Made by a program: the position numbers and the translations under genes. From positions 1 through 8,983 of the forward strand of contig JAJRPW010000029.1 of the NCBI GenBank assembly GCA_024280585.1: a stretch of 8,983 nt of DNA. The letters are read 5' to 3'. Source of the stretch: Alphaproteobacteria bacterium. Lineage in GTDB: Bacteria; Pseudomonadota; Alphaproteobacteria; Rickettsiales; UBA6187. The notes beneath the pieces are model-generated. The model was given only the letters and a program-made list of their open reading frames with translations, did not search any database and was not told where the DNA came from. Below, one piece after another: positions 1 through 6,024 of this stretch; positions within the stretch are counted from its first letter, which is position 1; every line of letters starts with the position of its first letter.

Positions 1-267
1 CACAGTGAAAATGCCGCCATAAGACAATTCTACAAGGAATAACTGGCCGTCTTTTGTTTTAGCATTAGCGTTAACTATAAGAGTCACTTCAAAACTGGAT
101 TTTTCCAGGTTTTTAACCTGCACATCGACCGACACATCGATTTTAGGCTGCTCACCTTTGCCAACAAGATTTGCCGGCGCACCAGGGTTTTCAAAGGAAA
201 GATCCTTCACATATTGTGCATTGATAATAACTTGTCTTTGTATTGGTTTTTCTGGCTTTTTAGGCAT
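1..267 (-). CDS. secB: Protein-export chaperone SecB, N-terminal part (cut by window edge)
   Basis: SecB is a cytosolic tetrameric chaperone that keeps preproteins unfolded and hands them to SecA. Reading the minus strand from the ATG at 267 gives 89 residues with no stop before the window edge. They include hallmark SecB stretches: QYVKDLSFENPGAP near residues 19-32, then KIDVSVDVQV, then FEVTL followed by the hydrophobic FLVELSYGGIF near the cut. Full-length SecB is about 150-170 residues, so roughly the C-terminal 40% lies outside. A purine-rich AAAGAGA-type ribosome site sits just upstream of the ATG. The gene is divergent from the Tim44-like gene across about 100 bp, an arrangement I recall from other alphaproteobacteria. 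Identification rests on motif recall, not on a search, but the match is strong. Confidence 0.92.
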   Translation of the reverse strand, partial: MPKKPEKPIQRQVIINAQYVKDLSFENPGAPANLVGKGEQPKIDVSVDVQVKNLEKSSFEVTLIVNANAKTKDGQLFLVELSYGGIFTV

Positions 268-360
268 AATATCTCTTTTAATAATAAAATTATAGAACTT
301 CTCATCTGAATCCTTTATACTGGTATTATAAGGAAAATCCAGTTTTAATTTGCAATAATC

Positions 361-366
361 AGGTGA
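361..366 (+). promoter_or_regulatory. Ribosome binding site AGGTGA fixing the start of the Tim44-like gene
   Basis: AGGTGA lies five bases before the ATG at 372. An in-frame GTG at 363 would overlap this site, so the ATG at 372 is the better start. Confidence 0.7.
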
Positions 367-371
367 TTTTG

Positions 372-1022
372 ATGATAGATATTATATTATTCGCAATTTT
401 TGTTATATTTATAGGATATAAACTCTATAGCGTGTTGGGACAAACAGATTATAATCCAGAAAATCCAGGCAATAAAGTCCTGAATTTTCCTGATGGACAG
501 GGGGGTGTCGCTGAAGTGGTATTGCAGCCCGCAGATGATTATGAAGAGCTTAAACAAAAATTCGGGGCAGTCTTAGCCAAAAAAATTAAGGAGATAAGAA
601 AATATGATCCGGATTTTTCGTGTAAATCATTTGTAGGCGGCGCCAAACAAGCCTTTGAAATTATTCTGGAATCCTTCTCAAAAGGCGATAAACAAGCACT
701 GAAACCATTGCTTAGCAATGAAGTATATCAGGGTTTTGCCTCGGAAATAGATAGGAAAAATAAGTCCGGAAAAATCGAAGAAACAACATTGATATCAATA
801 TTAAAATCTAATATAAAAGATATTGTTTTAAGCAGAAAAATTGCTAGGATCGCTGTTGAAATCGTATCCGAACAAGTAAATGTGGTCAGGAATAAAGATG
901 GTAAAATTGTGGAAGGCGACCCTTCTGCTGTTGATCAAGTCTCTGAAATATGGACTTTTTCCAGGAATTTAACATCTGCCAATCCCAATTGGCAATTAGT
1001 GGGAACAAAAAGTTCGGGTTGA
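372..1022 (+). CDS. Tim44-like domain membrane-anchored protein (TimA family)
   Basis: This 216-residue protein has one N-terminal membrane segment (about residues 2-18, IDIILFAIFVIFIGYKLY) and a charged linker. A Tim44-like domain follows from about residue 87 to the end. It shows the family pattern: a GGAKQAFEIILESFSKGD helix pair, a VEGDPSAVDQVSEIWTF strand and a closing NPNWQLVGT. The domain is shared with the matrix adaptor Tim44 of mitochondrial import. In alphaproteobacteria, proteins of this type are annotated as putative adaptors (TimA); their exact role is not established, though a link to membrane or preprotein handling has been proposed. It is the first gene of an operon, with mltA starting 5 bp after its stop. 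The neighbouring divergent secB is also a secretion gene. I am confident of the domain and less so of the function. Confidence 0.88.
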   Translation: MIDIILFAIFVIFIGYKLYSVLGQTDYNPENPGNKVLNFPDGQGGVAEVVLQPADDYEELKQKFGAVLAKKIKEIRKYDPDFSCKSFVGGAKQAFEIILESFSKGDKQALKPLLSNEVYQGFASEIDRKNKSGKIEETTLISILKSNIKDIVLSRKIARIAVEIVSEQVNVVRNKDGKIVEGDPSAVDQVSEIWTFSRNLTSANPNWQLVGTKSSG

Positions 1023-1027
1023 TAATC

Positions 1028-2098
1028 ATGTTAAAAAAAGCAAGTAGCTTTTTTATTATCATTTTATTTTGCGCCTCTTGCTCGTCAATTTTTGGGGATA
1101 AGCTGGTTCTGACACCTACGTCCTTTGCCGATATAGACGGCTGGCACAGCGATAATCATGGTGCGGCTCTTGCCTCTTTCTTAAAATCCTGCGCAAGGTT
1201 TTCTACCATTCCACCAAAACGCAAGCTTCACATAAATGGCATTGGCGGCACATATGGCGATTGGCAGAATGTGTGCGAAAAAGCTGCTAATATCGAAGGT
1301 TCCAATGTTGCCAAACATTTTTTTGAAGATGAATTCCAACCTTATCTCGCTAGTAATTGGGGCAAAGAGGATGGTTTATTCACCGGGTATTTTGAAATCG
1401 GCCTGGAAGGCAGCCGCTATAGATACGGTCACTACCAATACCCGATATACTCCAAACCTGCTGATATCAAAGCGGGAAAGGCATATTATTCAAGAAAACA
1501 AATTGAAAACGGAGCTTTAAGCAGAAAAAATCTGGAGATTGCCTGGGTTAAAGATCCGGTGCGCGCGTTTTTCTTGCATATACAAGGATCCGGGCAAATT
1601 TTCCTGGAAGATGGCTCAATTTTAAGAGTCGGTTATGACGGTAAAAATAATCATAAATATGTGTCATTAGGGCGCTATATGATCGACAAAAATTATATAA
1701 AAAAAGAGAATATGTCTGCTCCCGCCATAAAAACATGGCTGTATAAGCATCCGCGCAAGGCCAAAAAAATTATGCAGAAAAACCCATCCTATGTATTTTT
1801 CAGGGAAATTGGTGATGAAGGGCCAATTGGTGGACAAGGTGTGGCGCTGACTCCTATGCGTTCGCTAGCGATAGATAAGCGGTTTATGCCTTATGGTGCG
1901 CCGGTTTGGGTTGATGTGGCATTGAATAAATCGACAAAGAAATTCCAGAAATTGCTGGTAGCGCAAGACACTGGCGCAGCAATAAAAGGCCCGGTGCGGG
2001 GTGATTTATTCTTTGGTGCGGGCGAAAATGCCGAGCAGCTGGCCGGCTATCAAAATAGCCGTGGGAAATATTTTTTATTGCTGCCTAAAGGTATATAA
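1028..2098 (+). CDS. mltA: Membrane-bound lytic murein transglycosylase A (lipoprotein)
   Basis: MltA cleaves the MurNAc-GlcNAc bond of peptidoglycan with formation of a 1,6-anhydro product, acting from a lipid anchor in the periplasm. From the ATG at 1028 the protein has 356 residues. The N-terminus MLKKASSFFIIILFCASC is a lipoprotein signal with Cys18 as the likely acylated residue; Cys at position -3 of the lipobox (C-A-S-C) is unusual. The MltA core begins near GLFTGYFE (about residues 116-123). It includes FFLHIQGSG near 181-189 and ends in a 3D domain with VAQDTGAAIKGPVRGD. Its Asp314 aligns by motif with the catalytic Asp of E. coli MltA (Asp308). A longer in-frame reading from 950 would overlap the previous gene and bury the signal peptide, so I reject it. 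There is no clear Shine-Dalgarno, and the 5-bp gap suggests translational coupling to the Tim44-like gene. Confidence 0.93.
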   Translation: MLKKASSFFIIILFCASCSSIFGDKLVLTPTSFADIDGWHSDNHGAALASFLKSCARFSTIPPKRKLHINGIGGTYGDWQNVCEKAANIEGSNVAKHFFEDEFQPYLASNWGKEDGLFTGYFEIGLEGSRYRYGHYQYPIYSKPADIKAGKAYYSRKQIENGALSRKNLEIAWVKDPVRAFFLHIQGSGQIFLEDGSILRVGYDGKNNHKYVSLGRYMIDKNYIKKENMSAPAIKTWLYKHPRKAKKIMQKNPSYVFFREIGDEGPIGGQGVALTPMRSLAIDKRFMPYGAPVWVDVALNKSTKKFQKLLVAQDTGAAIKGPVRGDLFFGAGENAEQLAGYQNSRGKYFLLLPKGI

Positions 2099-2100
2099 CC

Positions 2101-2601
2101 ATGGATGACGATGATTTAGAAAGCTGGAAAAGTGCCGCGAAAAGCGTAAAACCATTAAAATCACAAAAGCTAAGAGCACCTGGTCAGAAAATCAGCGAGA
2201 TTATTATAGAACATATAAGCCATCCAAAAGATGCGCCAAAACATCGTGATGGTGAATTATCCGAGGGCGAAATGGTTGGCGTGGATAGGTCGACTGCAAA
2301 GAAGCTAAAGGCCGGAAAGATTCCCCTTGAAGGAACACTTGATCTACATGGAAAAACCAAAGACGAAGCCTTTGGGCTACTCAAAAATTTTCTGCATGAA
2401 TCTTATGCCAGAAGGAAAAAATGCGTTATCATAATCACCGGTAAGGGAAAAATGGGCGAAGGAATCTTAAAAGAAAATGTGCAAAAATGGCTTAATCTAG
2501 AGGGGTTGCGTGAGTATGTCCTGATGTTTTCTTACGCAAAAATTCAAGATGGCGGGCATGGGGCATTATATGTTTTGTTGGCTCGTAAATCAAACTCATG
2601 A
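2101..2601 (+). CDS. Smr/MutS2-type domain protein
   Basis: This 166-residue protein has a charged N-terminal region of about 75 residues and a C-terminal Smr domain. The domain shows LDLHGKTKDEAF near residues 80-91, the strand CVIIITGKGKMGEG near 112-125 and a terminal DGGHGALYVLLAR. Smr domains occur alone or at the C-terminus of MutS2; several have nicking endonuclease or RNA-cleaving activity. E. coli SmrB cleaves mRNA at collided ribosomes. This copy has TGKG where SmrB has HGHG, so its activity cannot be assumed from SmrB. An AAAGG site at 2087-2091 precedes the ATG, which lies 2 bp after the mltA stop, so the gene is co-transcribed. It ends 27 bp from the convergent fliJ. I see no good terminator hairpin in that gap. 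Confidence 0.9.
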   Translation: MDDDDLESWKSAAKSVKPLKSQKLRAPGQKISEIIIEHISHPKDAPKHRDGELSEGEMVGVDRSTAKKLKAGKIPLEGTLDLHGKTKDEAFGLLKNFLHESYARRKKCVIIITGKGKMGEGILKENVQKWLNLEGLREYVLMFSYAKIQDGGHGALYVLLARKSNS

Positions 2602-2628
2602 CGAAAAATTTAGAACCTGTTCACAACC

Positions 2629-3045
2629 TTAGATGAGGTTGCCTAGATAATTATTAATTGCAATTTCATCCAGCTCCTTGCCCTCTTTGATTTTAGCCTC
2701 TTTTTCCTGCTGTAATATTTTATTTTTCCGGATGGTTTCATATTTCTTAACTTCGGAAAAAATGAAGATTATTTCCTGATTAATCCCGAACATTTTATCG
2801 TTAATATCGATGATAGACTTGGCGATTAGCGCCTGTCGCTTTTTTATTGTATCTTTATACTTAAGAAAATGCGCCCCGAACATAGGGTCACTATCGATAA
2901 ATTGCCGTTCAGCCTCAAGCTCCCTGTCCATCTTTTTTGTGTAACCTTCAAGCTGCTCTTTTTGTTCCTCACATTCCACAAGCTCGCGCCTTTTTTCCTC
3001 CAGCGCCCTGTCATTCATTTTAATAATGATATCCAGGCTTTTCAT
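2629..3045 (-). CDS. fliJ: Flagellar export protein FliJ
   Basis: This 138-residue protein is highly charged and almost entirely predicted helix. Heptad-like Lys/Glu-rich stretches run from the N-terminus (KMNDRALEEKRRELVECEEQ) through about residue 120, as expected for the antiparallel two-helix coiled coil of FliJ. FliJ is the central-stalk-like subunit of the flagellar type III export ATPase. It binds the FliI hexamer and FlhA and helps couple ATP hydrolysis and proton-driven export. FliJ sequences are poorly conserved, so the call leans on length (E. coli/Salmonella FliJ is about 147 residues), coiled-coil character and position directly after fliI. The two genes share one base (TAATG at 3043-3047), indicating translational coupling. 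It could in principle be an SctO-type secretion stalk protein, but nothing else here points to a non-flagellar system. Confidence 0.82.
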   Translation of the reverse strand: MKSLDIIIKMNDRALEEKRRELVECEEQKEQLEGYTKKMDRELEAERQFIDSDPMFGAHFLKYKDTIKKRQALIAKSIIDINDKMFGINQEIIFIFSEVKKYETIRKNKILQQEKEAKIKEGKELDEIAINNYLGNLI

Positions 3046-4379
3046 TATTTTTTCCCGGCACCATTTAGAATTTCACCTAGCATTTTATAACAATCAGCTA
3101 ATTCATATGACTCGCCTGGTTTTTGCCGCAAAAAATCTTCCAATTGATCATGGTATTTAATCGCTTCATCGATATCCGGATCCGAGCCTTTTTTATAGGC
3201 TCCGAGCCTTATTAATTCCGCCATGTCATTATAAGTTGCCATCAGGGATTTGGCCTTAACGATAATATCATTTTCCTCGTCGGAATTACATCCTGGCATA
3301 GTTCTGGAAATGCTTTTCAATATATTAATTGCCGGAAAACGTCCTCTTTCCGCGATTGATCGATCCAGCACTATATGCCCGTCCAAAATTCCCCGCGCCG
3401 CATCGGATATAGGTTCATTATGATCATCCCCTTCCACTAACACGCTGAATATGCCCGTTATAGAGCCAGTTTCCGCCCCGGGACCTGCTCTTTCCAATAA
3501 TTTTGGCAGTTCGGAGAAAACCGTTGGCGTATAGCCTTTAGTAGTTGGCGGCTCACCCGCCGACAGGCCAATTTCCCGCTGCGCCATAGCAAAGCGCGTG
3601 ACACTATCCATCAGGCATAATACATCTTTGCCCTGATCTCTGAAATATTCTGCAACTGACATGGTTAAATAAGCCGCCTGGCGCCGCATTAAGGCAGATT
3701 CATCGCCAGTTGCAACAATAACAACCGCGTTTTTCAAGCCCTCTTCGCCTAAATAATCTTGCAGGAATTCCTGTACTTCTCTGCCCCTTTCACCAATTAA
3801 TCCAATGATTTTTATATCCGCATGACAAAATTTGGTTAGCATTGAAATAAGCATGGATTTCCCGACACCAGAGCCAGAAAAAATGCCCATTCTTTGTCCG
3901 CGACAGCAGGTAAGAAAGCTGTTTAAAGCTTTGACTCCAAGGTCGATTTTATCTTTTACCCGTTGCCTGGAATGGGCTGGCGGCGGCGTGTTACGATAAG
4001 GATAGCTGACCATTCCCTTGGGCAGCCCGCCTTTGCCGTCGATTGGCTCGCCCATAGCATTTATAACCCTGCCGCGCCAGGCATCACAAGGATGCACTGA
4101 TGATTCTTCATTAACCATCCAGACTTTACAGCCCATACCCACACCTTCGAGATCTTTAAATGGCATTAGTAATGTAGTTTTGTCCTTGAATCCAACCACT
4201 TCGGCGGGGATTTCAGCTTCATTTCTTGTTATAATTTTGCAACGGGCGCCAACACTGACCATTTTTTCCAGGCCGGAACATTCGATAAGCAAGCCTTTAA
4301 TCGACGTAACCCGGCCAAAGAAATGGACATCGGGCAGTAGTTCAATCTCATTGGCAAAATTATGTACTTCTTCCAACAT
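3045..4379 (-). CDS. fliI: Flagellum-specific ATP synthase / export ATPase FliI
   Basis: FliI is the hexameric cytoplasmic ATPase of the flagellar type III export apparatus, homologous to the F1 beta subunit. The 444-residue protein has an N-terminal beta-barrel region (FGRVTSIKGLLIEC at about 21-34). The catalytic core carries a P-loop SGSGVGKS at 168-175, a GERGREVQEF segment with the probable catalytic Glu197, and Walker B VLCLMDSVTRFA with Asp258. These are followed by TTKGYTPTVFSELPKLLERAG, cut here into TTKGYTP and ELPKLLERAG near 279-299. The C-terminal helical part contains IAERGRFPAINILKSISR. Length matches the family (about 440-460). A GAGAGG-like ribosome site lies just upstream of the ATG. 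Distinguishing FliI from type III injectisome ATPases (SctN) by eye is hard; the short FliJ-like partner and the absence of injectisome genes favour FliI. Confidence 0.93.
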   Translation of the reverse strand: MLEEVHNFANEIELLPDVHFFGRVTSIKGLLIECSGLEKMVSVGARCKIITRNEAEIPAEVVGFKDKTTLLMPFKDLEGVGMGCKVWMVNEESSVHPCDAWRGRVINAMGEPIDGKGGLPKGMVSYPYRNTPPPAHSRQRVKDKIDLGVKALNSFLTCCRGQRMGIFSGSGVGKSMLISMLTKFCHADIKIIGLIGERGREVQEFLQDYLGEEGLKNAVVIVATGDESALMRRQAAYLTMSVAEYFRDQGKDVLCLMDSVTRFAMAQREIGLSAGEPPTTKGYTPTVFSELPKLLERAGPGAETGSITGIFSVLVEGDDHNEPISDAARGILDGHIVLDRSIAERGRFPAINILKSISRTMPGCNSDEENDIIVKAKSLMATYNDMAELIRLGAYKKGSDPDIDEAIKYHDQLEDFLRQKPGESYELADCYKMLGEILNGAGKK

Positions 4380-4455
4380 ACTCCCTCTCTTTAAAAAACG
4401 AGAATAACACCGATATCAACAAGCAGCAAGATTTTCTGAAAAAACGCCAAACTAT

Positions 4456-4484
4456 TTGACAAACAAAGAATTTTGCGCTATAAG
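4456..4484 (+). promoter_or_regulatory. Near-consensus sigma70-type promoter for the CE-protease-like gene
   Basis: A perfect -35 hexamer TTGACA (4456-4461) and a TATAAG -10 (4479-4484) are separated by 17 bp. This predicts a transcript starting near 4491, about 27 bases before the GTG at 4518. The promoter lies in the divergent spacer between fliI and this gene. It is the best promoter by eye in the window. Confidence 0.65.
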
Positions 4485-4504
4485 TTGCTGTATATCTTAT
4501 ACAT

Positions 4505-4509
4505 TGGAG
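4505..4509 (+). promoter_or_regulatory. Ribosome binding site TGGAG deciding a GTG start
   Basis: TGGAG ends eight bases before the GTG at 4518. Longer in-frame readings (from 4473) would begin inside the -10 region of the promoter, and a GTG at 4509 overlaps this site. GTG 4518 is therefore preferred. Confidence 0.6.
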
Positions 4510-4517
4510 TGAAATCG

Positions 4518-5519
4518 GTGGCTTTTGGTCGAACAAAGAATTGGTTATCTGGAATAATCAGCCAGGTGTCTGGTGGGGTTAAACCCGCATTATCAGGCGG
4601 TTATGGCAATAATTATGTCGCTAATGGCAATATTGTTAGGTCACAACAGCCAGCTTTGCGGATGAGCAGCACTAGTCCAGCAAAACCTGCTGAGCAGCAA
4701 TCGGCTCCTAAGAGCGAGCATAAATCAATATCCTTGGGTCTTCTAAGCGGCAATTGGCTTGACGTGCTAACTGGTGTTAAAAAAGACACTGGAGCAGAGC
4801 AAGTTGAGAATGAACAACTTAATAAAATTCAGGGTGAATGGGGAATTGCTCCACATGCAGTACATAACGCTATTGGCAATGATCGCACTGAGCTTTTTGT
4901 CGATTTGTTAAATCATCATACAGAAGGTAACAGCAAAAGAGCCGATTTCATCTTAGTCAAAGATGCCAAGGAAATGACCTATGGATCAGCTCACTTTGTT
5001 GCGCTTACAGTTGAAGGTGACCGCGCACTTTACCAGAATCCTTATGGCTCCGCGCCAAATCAATATATTGTGGATGCGCTTACAGTCGCTGGCATTACAA
5101 AAATTACGCACACCACAGATGAGCATCAAGACTCGAGCGATAAGATAAATTGCGGACGAATTGTCCCGTTATTGCTTGATCGTGTAAAAGATAAAAGCAT
5201 AAAATATCTAGTAAGTAATGGAGAGGCTGCAAAATTGGATGAGCCAGGCGAATTTAGCTCTGATAAAGCCGCAAAAATTGAGCGCGATGAACAAATTGCC
5301 AGTGATGAGAACACGGCGAAACTGTTGGCTTTGGCATTTTATAATGATTTTAATGAATCTAATGGTATCACCACTAGCGAAAATCATTCTATGCTCGGTC
5401 AGAAAATAGCGGCGCAGAGTGGCTATTGGACAAATATGGTTACTTCCAGCAGAGCCCCGGTTACTGAAAATTACTGGACTGACCTTGTCACATCCAGAGG
5501 ATCTGGGATAAACCGCTAG
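4518..5519 (+). CDS. Putative clan CE cysteine protease / effector-like protein
   Basis: I do not recognise a named family member. The 333-residue protein has a Gly/Ser/Pro/Gln-rich N-terminal region without signal peptide (about 1-75). A folded centre follows (about 95-235), then a polar, probably disordered tail. The centre shows the clan CE order His-Asp/Asn-Gln-Cys: His159 in SAHFVALTV, Asn174 in ALYQNPYGS, Gln204 in DEHQDSSDK and Cys212 in INCGRIVPLLLD. This resembles Ulp1, ChlaDub, XopD and related deubiquitinases, deSUMOylases or YopJ-type acetyltransferases. Departures are Asn instead of Asp, Phe instead of the usual Trp after His, and eight rather than about six residues from Gln to Cys. 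A short motif, [NY]W[LT]-x(3)-[TI]-[GS], occurs four times around the centre. The gene is monocistronic and sits between fliI and convergent tadA, 3 bp from tadA. A role in acting on eukaryotic ubiquitin-like proteins is inference; it could instead be an inactive or non-proteolytic CE fold. Confidence 0.65.
   Translation: MAFGRTKNWLSGIISQVSGGVKPALSGGYGNNYVANGNIVRSQQPALRMSSTSPAKPAEQQSAPKSEHKSISLGLLSGNWLDVLTGVKKDTGAEQVENEQLNKIQGEWGIAPHAVHNAIGNDRTELFVDLLNHHTEGNSKRADFILVKDAKEMTYGSAHFVALTVEGDRALYQNPYGSAPNQYIVDALTVAGITKITHTTDEHQDSSDKINCGRIVPLLLDRVKDKSIKYLVSNGEAAKLDEPGEFSSDKAAKIERDEQIASDENTAKLLALAFYNDFNESNGITTSENHSMLGQKIAAQSGYWTNMVTSSRAPVTENYWTDLVTSRGSGINR
5424..5495 (+). repeat. Two protein-level copies of YWT[ND][ML]VTS at the C-terminus
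   Basis: Within the CE-protease-like gene, residues 303-310 (YWTNMVTS) and 319-326 (YWTDLVTS) repeat with a 16-residue period, each followed soon by Arg. The underlying DNA differs at many third positions, so the copies are conserved at protein level and are not a recent DNA duplication. Related motifs NWLSGIIS (8-15) and NWLDVLTG (79-86) occur near the N-terminus. Confidence 0.6.
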
Positions 5520-5522
5520 AAA

Positions 5523-5972
5523 TCACCTCTTAGTTTTAAAAAAATCCTTCAATAATTTTGCTGATTCTTCCTCGGCAATTCCGCCGTAAACTTCAGGCCT
5601 ATGATGGCATGAACTGCTATTATATATTTGCGCGCCATGTTCAACCCCGCCGCTTTTTATGTCATATGCGCCGAAATATAACCGTCTTATTCGGGCAAAA
5701 CTTATGGCCTGAGCGCACATTGGGCATGGTTCCAAAGTCACATACATATCACAATTACCCAGGAATTTATTGCCCACAAGCTGACAAGCCTCGCGCAATG
5801 CCAGCATTTCCGCATGAGCAGTTACGTCCTTTAACAACTCAACCTGATTGATTGTGACCGCAATAATTTTATCTTTTTTATAATCAATAATGATTGCAGC
5901 AACTGGAACTTCGCCCTCTTTAAAAGCTTCCCCAGCCTTTTCCAATGCTATTTTTACGTAAGTTTCTTGCAT
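5523..5972 (-). CDS. tadA: tRNA-specific adenosine-34 deaminase TadA
   Basis: TadA converts adenosine to inosine at the wobble position of tRNA-Arg(ACG), allowing one tRNA to read CGU, CGC and CGA. The 149-residue protein carries the zinc-dependent cytidine/deoxycytidylate deaminase signature. HAE (His53 zinc ligand, Glu55 proton shuttle) is followed by LEPCPMC with zinc ligands Cys83 and Cys86. TadA-specific features include EVPVAAIIID near residues 21-30 in the place of the usual EVPVGAV, Asn42 upstream of HAE, FGAYDIKSGG near 100-109 and the HRPEVYGGI stretch near 124-132. Length fits short bacterial TadA (E. coli has 167 residues). It converges with the CE-protease-like gene with only 3 bp between stops and is divergent from the histidine kinase gene across 52 bp. 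No clear Shine-Dalgarno precedes the ATG. Confidence 0.94.
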   Translation of the reverse strand: MQETYVKIALEKAGEAFKEGEVPVAAIIIDYKKDKIIAVTINQVELLKDVTAHAEMLALREACQLVGNKFLGNCDMYVTLEPCPMCAQAISFARIRRLYFGAYDIKSGGVEHGAQIYNSSSCHHRPEVYGGIAEEESAKLLKDFFKTKR

Positions 5973-5996
5973 TTTTTACAACTTTTAGTGTATAAT
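5967..5996 (+). promoter_or_regulatory. Possible promoter for the histidine kinase gene
   Basis: A perfect TATAAT (5991-5996) lies 28 bp before the kinase ATG. It is preceded at 18 bp by TTGCAT (5967-5972), a partial -35 that overlaps the tadA start codon. The predicted leader is only about 20 bases and has no Shine-Dalgarno. The divergent tadA promoter must occupy the same 52-bp spacer. Confidence 0.4.
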
Positions 5997-6024
5997 AGAC
6001 TTTTAACACAAATCTATCTCATAG

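Noticed and set aside
268..371. Promoters in the secB/Tim44-like divergent spacer
   Set aside because: TATAAT on the minus strand (289-294) and TATTAT on the plus strand (324-329) are visible, but neither has a -35-like hexamer at 16-18 bp. In AT-rich DNA these alone are weak evidence.
950..1027. Longer in-frame N-terminus for mltA
   Set aside because: It would overlap the Tim44-like gene by about 70 bp and place the lipoprotein signal peptide inside the protein. The ATG at 1028 gives a proper signal sequence.
2602..2628. Bidirectional terminator between smr and fliJ
   Set aside because: The 27-bp gap has no convincing inverted repeat with a T-run.
4018..4407. Plus-strand open frame opposite fliI
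   Set aside because: It is antisense to a clearly conserved FliI coding region, has no recognisable domain and is best explained as a shadow frame.
4473..4517. Longer N-terminus for the CE-like gene from TTG 4473
   Set aside because: The TTG lies between the -35 and -10 of the best promoter, so it would not be transcribed. TGGAG at 4505-4509 points to GTG 4518.
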